Shown in pieces: positions 46,744 to 58,762 of a stretch of DNA of 64,000 nt. The translations under genes and the position numbers were made by a program. Under the pieces are notes generated by a model. That model was given only the letters and a program-made list of their open reading frames with translations. It was not told where the DNA came from and did not search any database. Every line of letters begins with the position of its first letter. Positions within the stretch are counted from its first letter, which is position 1. Origin of the DNA: Rhypophila decipiens. Lineage: Eukaryota; Ascomycota; Sordariomycetes; Sordariales; Naviculisporaceae. Location of the stretch: contig MU858045.1 of assembly GCA_033297075.1 (NCBI GenBank), forward strand, positions 744,001 to 808,000. The letters run 5' to 3'.

Positions 46744-49700
46744 ATGGCAACGGCCGAGCGAGAGAGCGAGCTCAAGCAGCAGGGCGCCATTGAGGCTGCC
46801 CAAGACCCCGAAAGCAGCGTTACTGCTGAAGATGCACAGAGAAAGCTCCTCGAGGAGTCCATGAAAGCCGGCGTGGTTGCCGTCGCCTTGGACCCCGATG
46901 CGAGCCCTGAAGAGAGGAGAGAGAAGGCCCAAGAGGTTGGTATTAACTTTGTTCCGAAATCCCGCATTGACACAAAAACCTAACGTTCAAGTAGGCCATT
47001 CCGGAGGGCATGCGCAGACCGAAAGGTATAGCAATCGCGACCGATATCGATGATGGCTCTGCGCCCACGATCGACCTCCCTACGCCGTCCAAGGCTGGTG
47101 CAATCATGGCTGCGACGACTGCTGACGGAAAACCACTCGACACTGTCATGACCAAAGAGGAAGAAGACGCGGAGCTAGCCGCAAAACACGGCTGGGCCCC
47201 CCGGTTCGGTTGGCCGAAAGATCCGGAGGACGAAGCGGATCTACTGGATACCGCCACCTTCCTAGAATCCAAAATAGCCGACTCGTATTTTGGGCAATGG
47301 TACTACAACGCCGGTGTCATTATATTCGCCTGCATTGCGTCCTGGTTGGTGGCCGTTTTGGGTGGTGGACTCGGTTGGGTCTTTCTCGTTATGGCAACAT
47401 GCTCGACTTACTACAGAACCTCTATTCGTCGAGTCCGGCGAAATTTCAGAGATGATATCACGCGGGAGTTGGGTCTCAAGAAACTGGATACCGACACGGA
47501 GTCTTTGGAATGGATCAATTCGTTCCTGATGAAGTTCTGGCCCATTTACGCTCCTGTACTCGCCCAGACCATTACGGCCTCGGTTGACCAGGTGCTCAGC
47601 GGAGCCACGCCCGCATTCCTCGACAGCTTGAAACTCAAGTACTTCAGCTTGGGAAACAAGCCGCCCAGAATGGAGCACGTGAAGACGTATCCCAAGGCCG
47701 AAGACGACTACGTCATTATGGACTGGATGTTTTCCTTCACCCCAAACGACACGACCGACATGACGGAGAAGCAGAAACTGAACCGGGTCCAGCCCAAGGT
47801 GATCCTCGAGATTCGAGTGGGCAAGGCTATGGTCAGCAAGGGTCTGGATGTCATTGTTGAAGAATTTGCCTTCTCGGGTCTGTTGCGCCTCAAGATCAAA
47901 TTGCAGCAGCCGTTCCCGCACATCGAAAAGATAGAGATGTCTTTCTTGGAGCGGCCTACGATCGATTACGTCTGCAAGCCCCTCGGAGGCGATACCTTTG
48001 GCTTCGACATCAACTTCATCCCTGGTCTCGAAAGCTTCATCCAGGAACAGATCCATGGCACCCTAGCGCCCATGATGTATGCTCCCAACGTGTTCCCCAT
48101 CGAACTGGCAAAGATGCTGGCCGGCACTCCAGTCGACCAGGCTATCGGCGTGGTGGCTATCACGCTTCACGGTGCCCAAGGTCTCAAGAACCCCGACGCC
48201 TTTGCCGGTACTCCAGACCCTTACGCCCAACTCTCGCTGAGCAAGAGGCAGCCGCTTGCTCAGACAAAGGTCGTCAAGGAGAGCAACAACCCCAAGTGGA
48301 ATGAGACCCTCTACGTCATCGTCACATCTCTCAATGACACTCTTGACCTCGAAGTTTTTGACTACAATGATTTCAGAAAGGACAAGAAGCTCGGCTCGAC
48401 ATCCTTCCAATTGGAAGGCTTTGAAGAGATCCACGAGTTTGAGAACGAAAGACTTGAGCTCAAGCATGATGGAAAAGCGAGGGGCGTGGTGACTTGCGAC
48501 ATCCGCTTCTTCCCAGTTCTTGCCCCGGAGACCCTCCCCGATGGCACTGTTGAGCCTGCTCCCGAATCAAACACTGGTATCTTGCGCTTCACCATTGAGC
48601 AGGCCAAGGACCTCGACAGCTCCAAGAGCATAACAGGCCTGCTCAACCCGTACGCTCAGCTGATCTTGAACGGCAAACCGGTGCACACTACCGAGAAGAA
48701 GAAGCGGACTAACAACCCCGTGTTTAGCGAGTCCTCAAAGGAGATTCTCATCACGGACCGGAAGAAGGCCAAGCTTGGATTGGTCATGAAGGATGACCGT
48801 GATATTGCTGGCGATCAAGTCGTTGGAAGCTATCAGATCAAGCTGGATGACATGTTGGAGCTTATGGCCAAGGGACATGAATGGTACAACCTCTCGGGTG
48901 TCAAATCCGGGCGCGCCAAGATGCTGGCACAATGGAAACCGGTGGTGATTGGCGATATTGCCAAGAGCGGCGGAGGCTATGTGACGCCCGTCGGTGTTCT
49001 TCGCTTGCACTTCAAGAAAGCCAGTGCACTTCGCAATTTTGAAGCTCTTGGCAAGTCGGATCCCTACGTGCGTGTGCTTCTGTCGGGTCTGGAACGGGGC
49101 CGCACTGTCACTTTCAAGAACAATCTCAACCCTGAGTGGGATGAAGTCCTCTACGTTCCTGTGCACTCCAGCAAGGAACGTCTCCAGCTCGAAGTTATGG
49201 ATGCCGAGAATATGGGACGTGACCGATCGCTTGGACTGACTGAGATCTTCTCCGGAGATTACATGGTTCAGGACGAGAATGGCGAGTGGCTTGTTCATGA
49301 CACGAAAGCAGTTCGTGATGACGGTCTCCGTCTTCATGGAAAGGGAGTCGCCAAGGGCACCCTCACGTACACAGTTGCATTCTACCCGACCCTCAATATC
49401 GCCGACCCTGAGGATGAGAAAGAGAAGGAGAAAGAGCAGAGCGACAATGCTGCAGAGGGCAAGAAGTCTCTGGACGTACCCCGGCCTAATGAGCCTGGAA
49501 AGTTCTCTACTGCCCTCGAGCACACAGATTCTACGAATTCAAACTCTGCCAACTCTGCCAACTCGAGCAGACCCATCACACCAAAGACACCGCTTACACC
49601 TATCTCACCTGGATTTCCCCGCAAGTCCATGGACAAGAGGCCGCCAAAACTGCATCTCACCCCTGCCGAGCTGCTCAAGTACGAATCTGGGCTGGTCATC

Positions 49701-51403
49701 TTCAACCTTATGGAGGCTGAGTTGCCCAAGAGCAACACCCGTGTCGAAGTTTTCGTCGACGACATGGCCTTCCCGTCCTATGTATCCTCGGCAGCTAAGC
49801 ACAAGTCGCACAAGTTTGACGAGATTGGCGACTGCTTCGTCCGAGAGCTGGAATTTTCCAAGCTCACCATCAAGGTCTCGGAGAAATCTGATAAGCAGGA
49901 GGAGGCAGGAAAGCAGCATACACTTGCCCGTTTGACGGGCGGTACTCTGGATACTCTCCAGCAATGCTTGGTAAGGATGCCTCATTACTGCTGGCCAATC
50001 GCACACTGCTAACTGCCATAATCTAGAACAACCCAACGACGCTCAAGTTGAAGGACAGCGACGGCAACACATACTCCATCAAGGTCAGCCTCAAGTACGT
50101 GCCTGTCAAAATGCAGCTGGATCCAAGCGAAAGCATCAACAACATGGGCAACCTTCGTGTCGATGTCCTTGATGCCAAGGAACTCCCATCGGCCGACTCA
50201 AATGGCAAGAGTGATCCTTATGTCAAGTTCGAGTTCAATGGGATGGAGGTCTTCAAGAGTAAGACTGTCAAGAAGACGCTTGCCCCTGTATGGAACGAGT
50301 TCTTCGAAGTGCCGGTCCCCTCTCGAACGGCGGCCAAGTTCAGGGCCACGGTCTGGGACTGGGATTTTGCCGACAAGCCCGACTTCCTGGGCGGGGCGGA
50401 TATCAACCTGGCTCTGTTGGAGCCCTTTAGGGCGATGGAAATGCCACTCACGCTTGACGGCAAGTCCGGAACACTCCGGCTGCGTCTTCTGTTCCGCCCT
50501 GACTATGTCACGAGGACGAAGATGGGCACCTCGACCTTCTCGGGCACATTCGGTGTGCCTGGTAGGATTGTCACTGGCGTTGCCGGTGCTCCTTTGAAGG
50601 GAGGCGTAGCGGTCGCTGGTGTCGTCGGCCACGGTGTCGGCAAGGGTGCTTCTTTCCTCAAGCGTGGATTCCGCACCGCAACTGGCAGAGGTAGCACCGA
50701 TGACTCGGACAGCCCAACACCGACAACGGGCTCTGTCGACGTCCCGATTATCACCACCAGTGCTCCTGAGCCGACTCCAGGGATGGGCCTCAAACGGTCG
50801 ACCGGGTTGGGCCTTCCTGCCGACATTGACAGGAGTCCCCCCAGCCCTCCGGGAAATAAGACGGCTGGACCAGCAAACGGGGCAGTTCTCCACCACTCAC
50901 GAACCAAGAGTGTAGGTGCCTCCTCGGTGCACAGCGCAATATTCCCGGGCGCTTCGTCGGGAACTGCATCGTTTACCGTTGTCTCGGCTTCTGGATACCC
51001 GCCATCGTGCGACGTCTATGTTACTATCACTCAGGCGAAAGATGGCAAAACCAAGACGGTGGGCAAGACAAAGCACCACAAGGGGCCAAGCGGGTCTGTG
51101 CAGTTCGATGAGACCTTCAAGATCCAGTGCACACCTGACTCGCAATTCAAGATTGAGGCCAAGGAACACCACAGACTACAGAGTGACGAGCTGCTGGGCG
51201 AGGCCATTTACTTTGTGGATGACAGCAATACCGGCGGCGAAAAGGAGATCAAGGTTGGAAATGGCACTGTTGTCATGAGGAGCTCTTTCGCACCGGCAGA
51301 TGCCGCGTCAGTATTTGGTGACAGTCCCAAGTCTCTTAGGAGAAGTTTCTTGAGCAAGAGGGAGTCAAAGGCTCCCAGTCGGGAGTCGACACCAAGCTCT
51401 TAG
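46744..51403 (+). CDS. tcb1: Tricalbin / extended synaptotagmin (ER-plasma membrane tether)
   Basis: Three exons (46744-46935, 46995-49970, 50027-51403) give 1514 residues. Tricalbins tether ER to plasma membrane and transfer lipids. Order: polar N-terminus; a hydrophobic hairpin at about 166-200 (NAGVIIFACIASWLVAVLGG) that anchors it in the ER; the SMP lipid-transfer domain (about 222-420, with SLEWINSFLMKFWPIYAPVL and the IEKIEMSFLERPTIDYVCKP part); then C2 domains starting near 449, 590, 729, 1098 and 1370. Calcium-binding aspartate pairs are visible in the first (GTPDPYAQL), third (GKSDPYVRV) and fourth (NGKSDPYVKF), while the second has LNPYAQL and is probably calcium-independent. A Ser/Pro/Thr linker at about 860-930 separates C2C from later domains. 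Both introns are phase 0. Confidence 0.95.
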
Positions 51404-52892
51404 AGAGGGTTTGGTAAGTTGTCACCCAAGGGGAACAAGATGCAGTAATTGATCGGTATGGTCTACTTTCATTATTCCTCAATTCGATATGATATGTTTT
51501 GTTTGGCTTGTCTCTCATCAGCGGTTTCTTTTTCTTTCTTTTTCTTTCTTTTTCTTCTTTTTGCTTTGGAGGATACCTTTGAGGATGTGGATAGGGGTGC
51601 ATGGCTCTGGTTTCTTTTCTTTTACTCTTTGGCTTGGTGCCGACTTCCGATGACCTATAGTTCGCTTGTCTGAATCTCTTTCTATCACCTCAACATCTGC
51701 TCATAGGGCGATGACAACTGCCGTTCACTTCCTTGAAACATATTTCCTTTGGAACTAGTGACTTATCATCTACCTCCTTGCTCTTGTCGAGCCCTTTCCT
51801 CTTGTATTTACTTACTTATTTAATCACTTCTTTTCTTATCTAGGATGGAAAAGGGGTCTGTGAAATGGAAAAGCGAGACGAAGGGAGAGATGAAAAGTTG
51901 AAAAGGGATAAAGGATTTTGAGGTTCTTTTCACCGTCTTGTAATGACTGTTTTAGACGGGAATACAGAAATTGAAATGACAAAATATCTTCTCAGTTCTG
52001 ATTCATCTTCGTGATTCAGTGCAGAGAAGCTTGACGAGTAAAAGAGACTTGAGGAAAATGACACCTGAAGTGCAAGAACCTCAATAGACATTGCCTGTTT
52101 GGGACTAGCTTAGGGGTATCAGCTTTCGCGATCTATTCACGTCCGTGCACACCAGGGGACAATCCAGACTTCAATTGCTAGAACCCAGGAGTCACATTCC
52201 TATGGTCCCATGTTCTAAAGTGACAGCAAAGTAATGGTACCTATTAGAACAGAGAAGGGAACTGCTGAACCAATTGACCACCAGAAAGACCGTATCTGTG
52301 CCCGGACTGAATAAAATCCGACGGGCCGCAAATTGATTGTGGGGAAACCCTTCGGCCCCGACCCCGGGAATGGAATTAACGAACCGCGCCGGACCCCTAC
52401 TACCTCTCTCTGTCTCAACTCTTTTGCTTGCGCCCCTCATCATTCCTCTTGCGACAGGACCACTCTTTTTCTTCAACGACAACATGATGCTTTCGTATTT
52501 GCTTTAGAATTCGCAGTCACAGTCCTGTGATTAGCGTGCGCAGAGAGAAAAAAGAACAGAACCCTGCGCAACTTTTCGAGATTCGGTATGAAATACCTAC
52601 AAACATCCATTCATTAGCAGGAGTCCAGGCCTTGCGAGAGCCCCGTCCTGACGAGCCGATTCGATCCTGAACGACGGGAGCCACACGCATTTTGTACTTA
52701 TGAACTTTTTTCAGACCAATTGTCGCCGAATTCCATACGGTTTATTGACACGAACAATCTTGCGATCACAAAAACGAACTGCCGTTCTTGGAGAGACGGT
52801 ACAGAAACACCTACCGACGAGTCTCGCGACTCGCTACACCAGGTTCACTTAGACAAAACAGCCTGTCGCAGAACAGAAAGAGAAAATCCAAA
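51404..52892. other. Spacer tricalbin / ELMO
   Basis: Contains the tricalbin 3' untranslated region with a long pyrimidine (T/C) tract at about 51523-51562 and, on the right, the leader of the ELMO gene. The ELMO frame remains open for 35 codons upstream of its ATG but without an ATG. No other gene seen. Confidence 0.55.
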
Positions 52893-55184
52893 ATGGACCA
52901 AGCCGACATCCCAGCGCTGCTCTCGCGCCTAGCAAGCGACGAAGACGCAGCCCGCAAAATGGCCGTCTTCAAACTCCAATCCTCCATCAACGACCCCGCC
53001 TTCGCAGACGTCTTCATCGCCTCGGGCGGTCTGATCATTCTGCGCCGATTAATCATGAGCACGGGCGGTAACACGCTCGCATATTCGCTGCAGAGTTTGA
53101 CAAGACTACTCGAGGTGGACATGGGGTGGGATATCTTTGAGGGACCCGGGGCCGGGGATCTGGTGGAACGAGTGGTCGAGTTGATTGTTACCAACCCGCT
53201 GGTGAATATCCTTCGAGGAGCCATGTCGATCTTGGTCGCGCTGGTGGGACATTCGCAGAGTGGTTCGGCTGCTGCGAGGCCCGGTGGGACGAGTGGAACG
53301 GTGCGCACACCGGGGGCGTTTGGGTTCCGCGCGTTGAAGCCCGCTGTTGCTGTTTATCCGCAGTTCTTTGAGCACGTTATTGCCCAGCTCCAGAGCGCGG
53401 ATCACGCACTTTGCGCAAATGCGCTCATGTTGATTAATGCGCTTATTCGTGACGCGGTGTCGAATGATGGGAAGAGTGGAGGTGGTTCGGGCGCCCAGGG
53501 AGGAGAGGAGTGGTCCAAGTTTATCAAGAGGTTGCAGGATTTGGGCTTGATCAAGGCGGTGTATAACCTCATGCAGAGCTCATCGCTACAGGACCTGGCG
53601 CATCCGTTGCTCGAGTTTCAGAGCCTTACCAAGGTTTTGTTGAGGAAGTGGAGGGAGGTGAGGGTTGATCTGGAGAGGCCGGAACACAGGCGGGCGCTGA
53701 AAGGATTGCACCTGGCTAGTGCGCCGGATAGGAGGCATGTTACGAATGGAGTGGGTGCGGCGGCGACGGAGGAGAGTAATACTAATGGTAGCGACAAGAA
53801 GGGCAGCCGGAAGCATAACCCCGAGAAATGGCGACGGTTGGGCTTCGAGACGGAGTCGCCGGCGGTGGAGTTTGATGTCGCTGGATTCTTGGGCATGATG
53901 GATCTGACGGATTATGTGCGCAAGAACGAGGACGGGTTCCAGAAGTTGCTGTTGGAGCAGTCTTCGAGACCGCTGAGCGAGCGCTGTCCTGTTGCTCGGG
54001 CGAGTCTTGCGGTTACCATGATTCTCTACGACCATTTCGAGGTGGACAAGTCGGACTTGGAAGATGTTAGGGGCTACCAGACGCTTGATCCTTCGAAACC
54101 GAGTGATCGGCTGTTTCACCCGTTGCTGCTGCAGTGGTCTAGGTTGCACACTGCAGGACTTCATGCTTTCTTCAGAATGTGGAAGGCAACTGGTGCGGAG
54201 CGGGACGATTTCGACAAAGTGGCCGAGCTGGTTCGTATCCTAGTCGATCAGGTGGTTGGACAGGCTAGCAGGACAAAGGATGTGCTGGAGGTGGAAGACG
54301 ACCTGCAGGAATACGACAGCGGTAGGCTTAGGGAACTGCAGATGGATCTACTAGAGTTGTCATTTGAAGACCAATGGGGACCTCATCTATACCAAGTGCG
54401 AGAAGAGCTGAAGCACGAAGCCCTCCAGTTCGTCAAGGAACAACGCATCCGATGTCTGCTCCAGGGCTCGTGGTTTACAAAACCACAGCCCCGAAGCAGT
54501 GGCAGCCAGCATAACAGACAGGACAGCTACCAGCGACGAGGGCGCCTCTATCAACCCTGGCGGTACGCCAAGCTGTCGCACAACCGACGGTACCTCCATT
54601 ACGCCGACTTTCCTGAACAGACTGCCCAGGAACCGGGGCTCGATGCGCTTACAGAAAAGGTCGACCTCAGCACCATCAGCTCCGTGGTATCCAACGTCTC
54701 GGCCCCGAGTGAAGAAGAGGAAGCAGAAGCCAACAATAATACCAAGGATCCCATCGAGACATCCACCATGTCAACATACCCCGTCCCGGGGCGCGAAGCC
54801 GGAAGAGGATCCAACACCAAACCAACCACCAAAATCACAATATACAGCTTTACAGAGGACATCAACCCGCCTCTCGTAGGCAGTGGAAGTGGCGGAGAGC
54901 CAAAAGAAGAGCCGATCCTGACCTTGTTTCCCTTGAACCACAGTCTGGCGTCGGAGTGGCTGGATGGATTGCTCATGCTGCTTAACCAGGCGCCTATCAC
55001 GGCCGAGACTAACAAGCTCGTCACCCTGGTTAGCGAGTATGGGCTCAAGATTCGGCTGTTGAATGTGGGTTCTTTGGAGCAGCAGCAGCATGCTGGTCTT
55101 GGTCACCTTGGAGCCGGAGGAGCTGGGACTGGGGTTGTGCCTAGTCGGGAGGGGTTGGACGAGGATTACTTTTATGAGATTTGA
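52893..55184 (+). CDS. ELMO/CED-12 family protein
   Basis: An intronless frame of 763 residues. With a DOCK-type exchange factor, ELMO proteins activate Rac-like GTPases; the yeast pair is Lmo1-Dck1. Seen: an armadillo-like N-terminal half (ALLSRLASDEDAARKMAVFK, FIASGGLIILRRLI, NTLAYSLQSLTRLLEVD, HALCANALMLINALIRDAV), the ELMO core around 330-450 (GFLGMMDLTDYV, VARASLAVTMILYDHFEVD, FHPLLLQWSRLHTAGLHAFF), and a C-terminal PH-like domain from about 520 (RCLLQGSWFTKP, WRYAKLSHNRRYLHYADFP) interrupted by an acidic and Thr-rich insert, ending with LASEWLDGLLMLLNQ and a short tail. The start at 52893 (MDQADIPALL) is the first ATG in frame. The C-terminal proline motif that binds DOCK in animals is not evident. 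Confidence 0.92.
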   Translation: MDQADIPALLSRLASDEDAARKMAVFKLQSSINDPAFADVFIASGGLIILRRLIMSTGGNTLAYSLQSLTRLLEVDMGWDIFEGPGAGDLVERVVELIVTNPLVNILRGAMSILVALVGHSQSGSAAARPGGTSGTVRTPGAFGFRALKPAVAVYPQFFEHVIAQLQSADHALCANALMLINALIRDAVSNDGKSGGGSGAQGGEEWSKFIKRLQDLGLIKAVYNLMQSSSLQDLAHPLLEFQSLTKVLLRKWREVRVDLERPEHRRALKGLHLASAPDRRHVTNGVGAAATEESNTNGSDKKGSRKHNPEKWRRLGFETESPAVEFDVAGFLGMMDLTDYVRKNEDGFQKLLLEQSSRPLSERCPVARASLAVTMILYDHFEVDKSDLEDVRGYQTLDPSKPSDRLFHPLLLQWSRLHTAGLHAFFRMWKATGAERDDFDKVAELVRILVDQVVGQASRTKDVLEVEDDLQEYDSGRLRELQMDLLELSFEDQWGPHLYQVREELKHEALQFVKEQRIRCLLQGSWFTKPQPRSSGSQHNRQDSYQRRGRLYQPWRYAKLSHNRRYLHYADFPEQTAQEPGLDALTEKVDLSTISSVVSNVSAPSEEEEAEANNNTKDPIETSTMSTYPVPGREAGRGSNTKPTTKITIYSFTEDINPPLVGSGSGGEPKEEPILTLFPLNHSLASEWLDGLLMLLNQAPITAETNKLVTLVSEYGLKIRLLNVGSLEQQQHAGLGHLGAGGAGTGVVPSREGLDEDYFYEI

Positions 55185-56155
55185 GTGCTTGTGTTTGCTT
55201 GGGGACTCTTTTTCTATTGCTTCTCCCATTTTTGCTTGTTGCTACTTTGTTTAGAGTCGGTTTGTCTTCTGGACTTTGTTATATAGAGGGGGTCGTTGTT
55301 GAGTCCTTTGTCTATATCCTCACCGCGCGTGTTGGCCCTTCCCGTTTATACCCAACTTTTTTCTTTTAGACGTCCCCCTTTTGTGTAACTATCTATATTC
55401 TTAAGTAAATCTTTACGTGGCTGTCTTGAAGCTAAGGTTCATTATCTGGCTTTCAGTGTACACATTCTGTTTGTTTACTTTACATCTGTCATTTGTATCT
55501 ATTCTTGTTTTGAGATAGCTCATGTATTATATGCTGACCATAACAAGCTGGTGTCTAATATCTGAGCCTCATTCTACTACTCGTTCTTCCACTTCCTGTT
55601 AGAGGCGTAGTAACGCCCACGGGGCAATTTTAGCCCCACGGGAGAGGATGATGGGCTTATACGTAGTGTGCCATGGATGGTTGCCGCAATCATCCCCTCC
55701 TGTAGGGCTAAAATTGTAGTGCATTTCTTAATAATGAATGAATGAATTTCTTACACCGCTGACCGGTATGGTACGGGCCGCCGGATTGGGAGCATAGGTC
55801 CATGCGGGGTGCCGAGCGTAGGTTGCCCGGACAAACATCAGACATGGGAAAGGGAAGTGTGGGGTCGATCCCCAACAACAGCTGCTTGGGGGACCTTCCT
55901 GCGTCATGCCTCCGTCCATTCTCCGTCTTTCTCCAGCTTCTGGAAGCTCATATCAAACCAGCAACATTGCATCGCAGCGCATTCGAACCATCACCGCCAT
56001 ATCAATCAATTGCCTTTGGCCCGGTGCATATCGACACCTAAATCGAATTAATTACTACAGAGCTAGTCAAAGTTACGGCGCATAACCTCAGGGCTCGATT
56101 GGGCGAGGGAGCTGAGCCCACCAGCCTTCCTCCCCTGGGGAGGGAGGCAAACGAA
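55185..56155. other. Spacer ELMO / GRF zinc-finger gene
   Basis: ELMO 3' flank and promoter of the GRF gene. It contains a long imperfect inverted repeat (55625-55716), described separately. No gene seen. Confidence 0.55.
55625..55716. repeat. Imperfect inverted repeat, 28-nt arms
   Basis: Arms 55625-55652 and 55689-55716 are complementary at 25 of 28 positions around a 36-nt loop. The outer ends read CAATTTTAGCCC and GGGCTAAAATTG. There is no obvious target-site duplication beyond the arms. It may be a small inverted-repeat element remnant or a hairpin at the end of the ELMO transcript. Confidence 0.7.
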
Positions 56156-57587
56156 ATGCCTTTTCGGAATACTCGTTCAAGAGGAGGACGTAATACAACT
56201 AGGACTAGAGCACCTGCTGGTACCCGTGTAGGAGTTTGGAAATGTAAGTACTTAGTCAAACGTTCACTTTCAATCAAGCAGCTCATGAGCTCCTGTTCAC
56301 ATGCATCAATCGGATCGCCATAGCGCAGACACTGATCTTGAATCTTTAGGCGAATGCGACCCGCCATTGTCAGCAGTCCGATTACAAGTCAAGAAGAAAG
56401 GCAAGAATCGAGGAAGGTGGTTCTGGTCATGTCCCCGACCGCGCGAGGTGCAATGCGACTTCTTCGCTTGGGATGAAGATGGCTCCGCTGCGCAAGAGGA
56501 CAATAGCTCGCCATCTGCTATTGTCACGACAATAGGACAGGGCGCCCCGCCTCTGCCCGACCTAACACCGACACCAGTGCGGTCAAGACGGTTCAGTAAC
56601 ACCTCACCGTCAACTACCACACCATTCGCCAACGCATCTTCACTCTTTGGGAGGTTGAATCGAACAGCGCCCCAAGTTCGTATTCCGAGAAATACAATCA
56701 TCCAAAATCAAATTCCAAACCCATCAGATTCTGGCGACGGCTTGTTTGTGGACGACGATTTTTACGACGATGGGCCGATTGATTTCCCACATCAACCAGA
56801 GGAACCCATAACCCCACCCTCTCTAAAAAGAAGAAGAATCAAAATGGAAAACGGGGATGATGAATACTTTGCCATCCATCAAATTCCCTCGCAGCAGAGG
56901 AGTGCGAGTCGCGGACTGAGCAACTTACAGAATCAACCCGCTCCTTCAAGGAACAGCGGCCGCGCAGATGAAACCCAGGAGGACCTATTGGGAGAATTGG
57001 ACTCGGACGACGCACGGCGGCTGGTGCAACTTACAGACAGCCAGACCACCACGCAAAAAATCAGTCAGCTGGAGAGACAAGAGGCTGCTCTTCTCGGTTC
57101 ACAACGTGCATTGAACCCGCCCAGCACACCAACCCAACGACAACGACCAGCCACGACGGTGGGAATGGGCGGCTTAGTTACCCCAAATACTCGAATTAGT
57201 GATGTTGGCCTTACGACTGGGCAACGCACGACTGGGTACAGTTCGGATATTAGCAGCAGCAGCCAAATTCGACGAAGTCCGAGTTCGAGTCAGCTGAACG
57301 ACAGCGGCGACTATGAGATCACAGCCAAAGTAATGGCTCTCCTGGCCGGGCAGCCGATTCCGGAGACGGTACGGGCGAATGTGCGCAATACATTGAATAA
57401 TTACGCGCTCCGCCAACGCGGGGTGGAGCGGGGCAGGGAGATGAGCAGGGCTGCCCTGCACGCCCGGAATGCCAGGATAGGCGAGTTGCAGGCTCAGATT
57501 GCGTCTCTTCAGGAGAAGGAGAGATTGGGCAAGGAGAAGATCCGGCAACTCACTGCCAGTTTTCAAGCTTTGGCTGAGGATGATTGA
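56156..57587 (+). CDS. GRF-type zinc-finger protein
   Basis: Two exons (56156-56243, 56350-57587; 106-nt intron) give 441 residues. The splice creates the GRF zinc finger at residues 28-75: GVWK joined to CECDPPLSA, then GKNRGRWFWSCPRPREVQC and DFFAWDED. All landmark residues (Cys-x-Cys, GRxFW, two further Cys, FFxW) are present. GRF fingers bind single-stranded nucleic acid and occur in DNA-repair and topoisomerase proteins. The rest is low-complexity, with a basic patch (LKRRRIKMENG) near 180 and a C-terminal coiled coil (about 390-435, ARIGELQAQIASLQEKERLG). A role in DNA repair or damage response is plausible but not shown. The ATG at 56156 gives a short Arg/Thr-rich N-terminus; an open stretch upstream has no ATG. 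Confidence 0.9.
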
Positions 57588-58762
57588 TGGCTACTTGTCG
57601 CGTCTTGGTTTGGTTTGGAAATTGGAAGTGGGAGTTGAAGGATGATCTGGTGAGCAAGGTGCGAAAATGAAGTACAGCTTCTGGATTCGAACTTTGATTC
57701 GAAAGGCCTCGCTGGGTATGATAGGAAGAATATGAGTTTGAGAAGCAGATTCATAAGGTTCAGGTCAGGGGTTGACAAAATGATGGCATATGGAATGATT
57801 GAATTTGTATAAGCCGGGATACCCATTTCTTTGTTGATTATCTCTTAATTATTGCTGGCCTGAGGCAACTTACAACGCGACAAGTATCCGTAGACTCTGG
57901 ACCTTGAACGCGTTTTACTTTAATTAGAGACTGCAAATTATCAGCCGGACGCAGGTGCAGAGTGCTCTTACATACATACACGAGGGATACCAATGTACGT
58001 AGCTCGGACTGTCATTAAACTGCACTGCGCAATACTGGACCGGATATTTAAGTCGCCGGTCAGACACACATGGGCTTTCACAAAGCTGCAAAAGCCAGAA
58101 TTTAGGATTCGGGAAAGCTAATTGAGTGCCGCACAGCACAGACCGAGGTGCAGTTTACAGTTGCAGCGAGGGTAAGGAGAAGCGCGTTTATAGTTTACAA
58201 GGTGAAAAGCGCGTAAAAAGAGAGTGGCTCAGAAGAATGACGGTGGATAAATTACGACTGTGATGAGCTCGGCAGGAGACGAGGTAGCAGTACAAGAACA
58301 AAGTTCAGGCCTGGAATCTGCATCACTCGCAGTTTTGCTCTGCATCAAGTTTTAATTCTGTGTTGACTCTGTTTCCTAATTCGGACGAGAAGTCGCGACT
58401 TTGAAGCTTCTGATTGGCTGGGGCTTAGACGCGGGTAAAGAGACATCCATGGGCACACGACGTGGGTCTTTTTGATGATTTTTTGGCGGGATTACAGTGG
58501 AGCTCTGAACTTAGGTGCCGCCCACCGCCTTCCCCCCTCCACGCTACGCCGTGATTGATGGCCTTCCCCTGCCCGCGTTTCTTGACTTCCGCGTCTTGTG
58601 TGCTTCTTTCTCTTTTACCTCTTTACCTCACCCCTCTGCTGTATTCCTTTTCTCTTTTCTTTTTCCAAACGGAGCCGATCTTCTCCTCCGGAATTGACCC
58701 AGTCCTTCCGTCTCTCGAACCCTCCAAAGCATGCATTGCTGAGCATCTATATCAACCACACT
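57588..58762. promoter_or_regulatory. Upstream region of the homeobox gene
   Basis: About 1.2 kb. Candidate elements are ACGCGT (MBF-type) at 57908-57913, ACGCG at 58429-58433, a reverse CCAAT box (ATTGG) at 58413-58417, and an E2F-like TTTTGGCGGGA at 58481-58491. T/C-rich sequence follows at about 58590-58680, as in many fungal promoters. No gene seen. Confidence 0.4.

Noticed and set aside
47262..48056. 264-residue frame opposite tricalbin
   Set aside because: Antisense shadow of a strongly coding exon.
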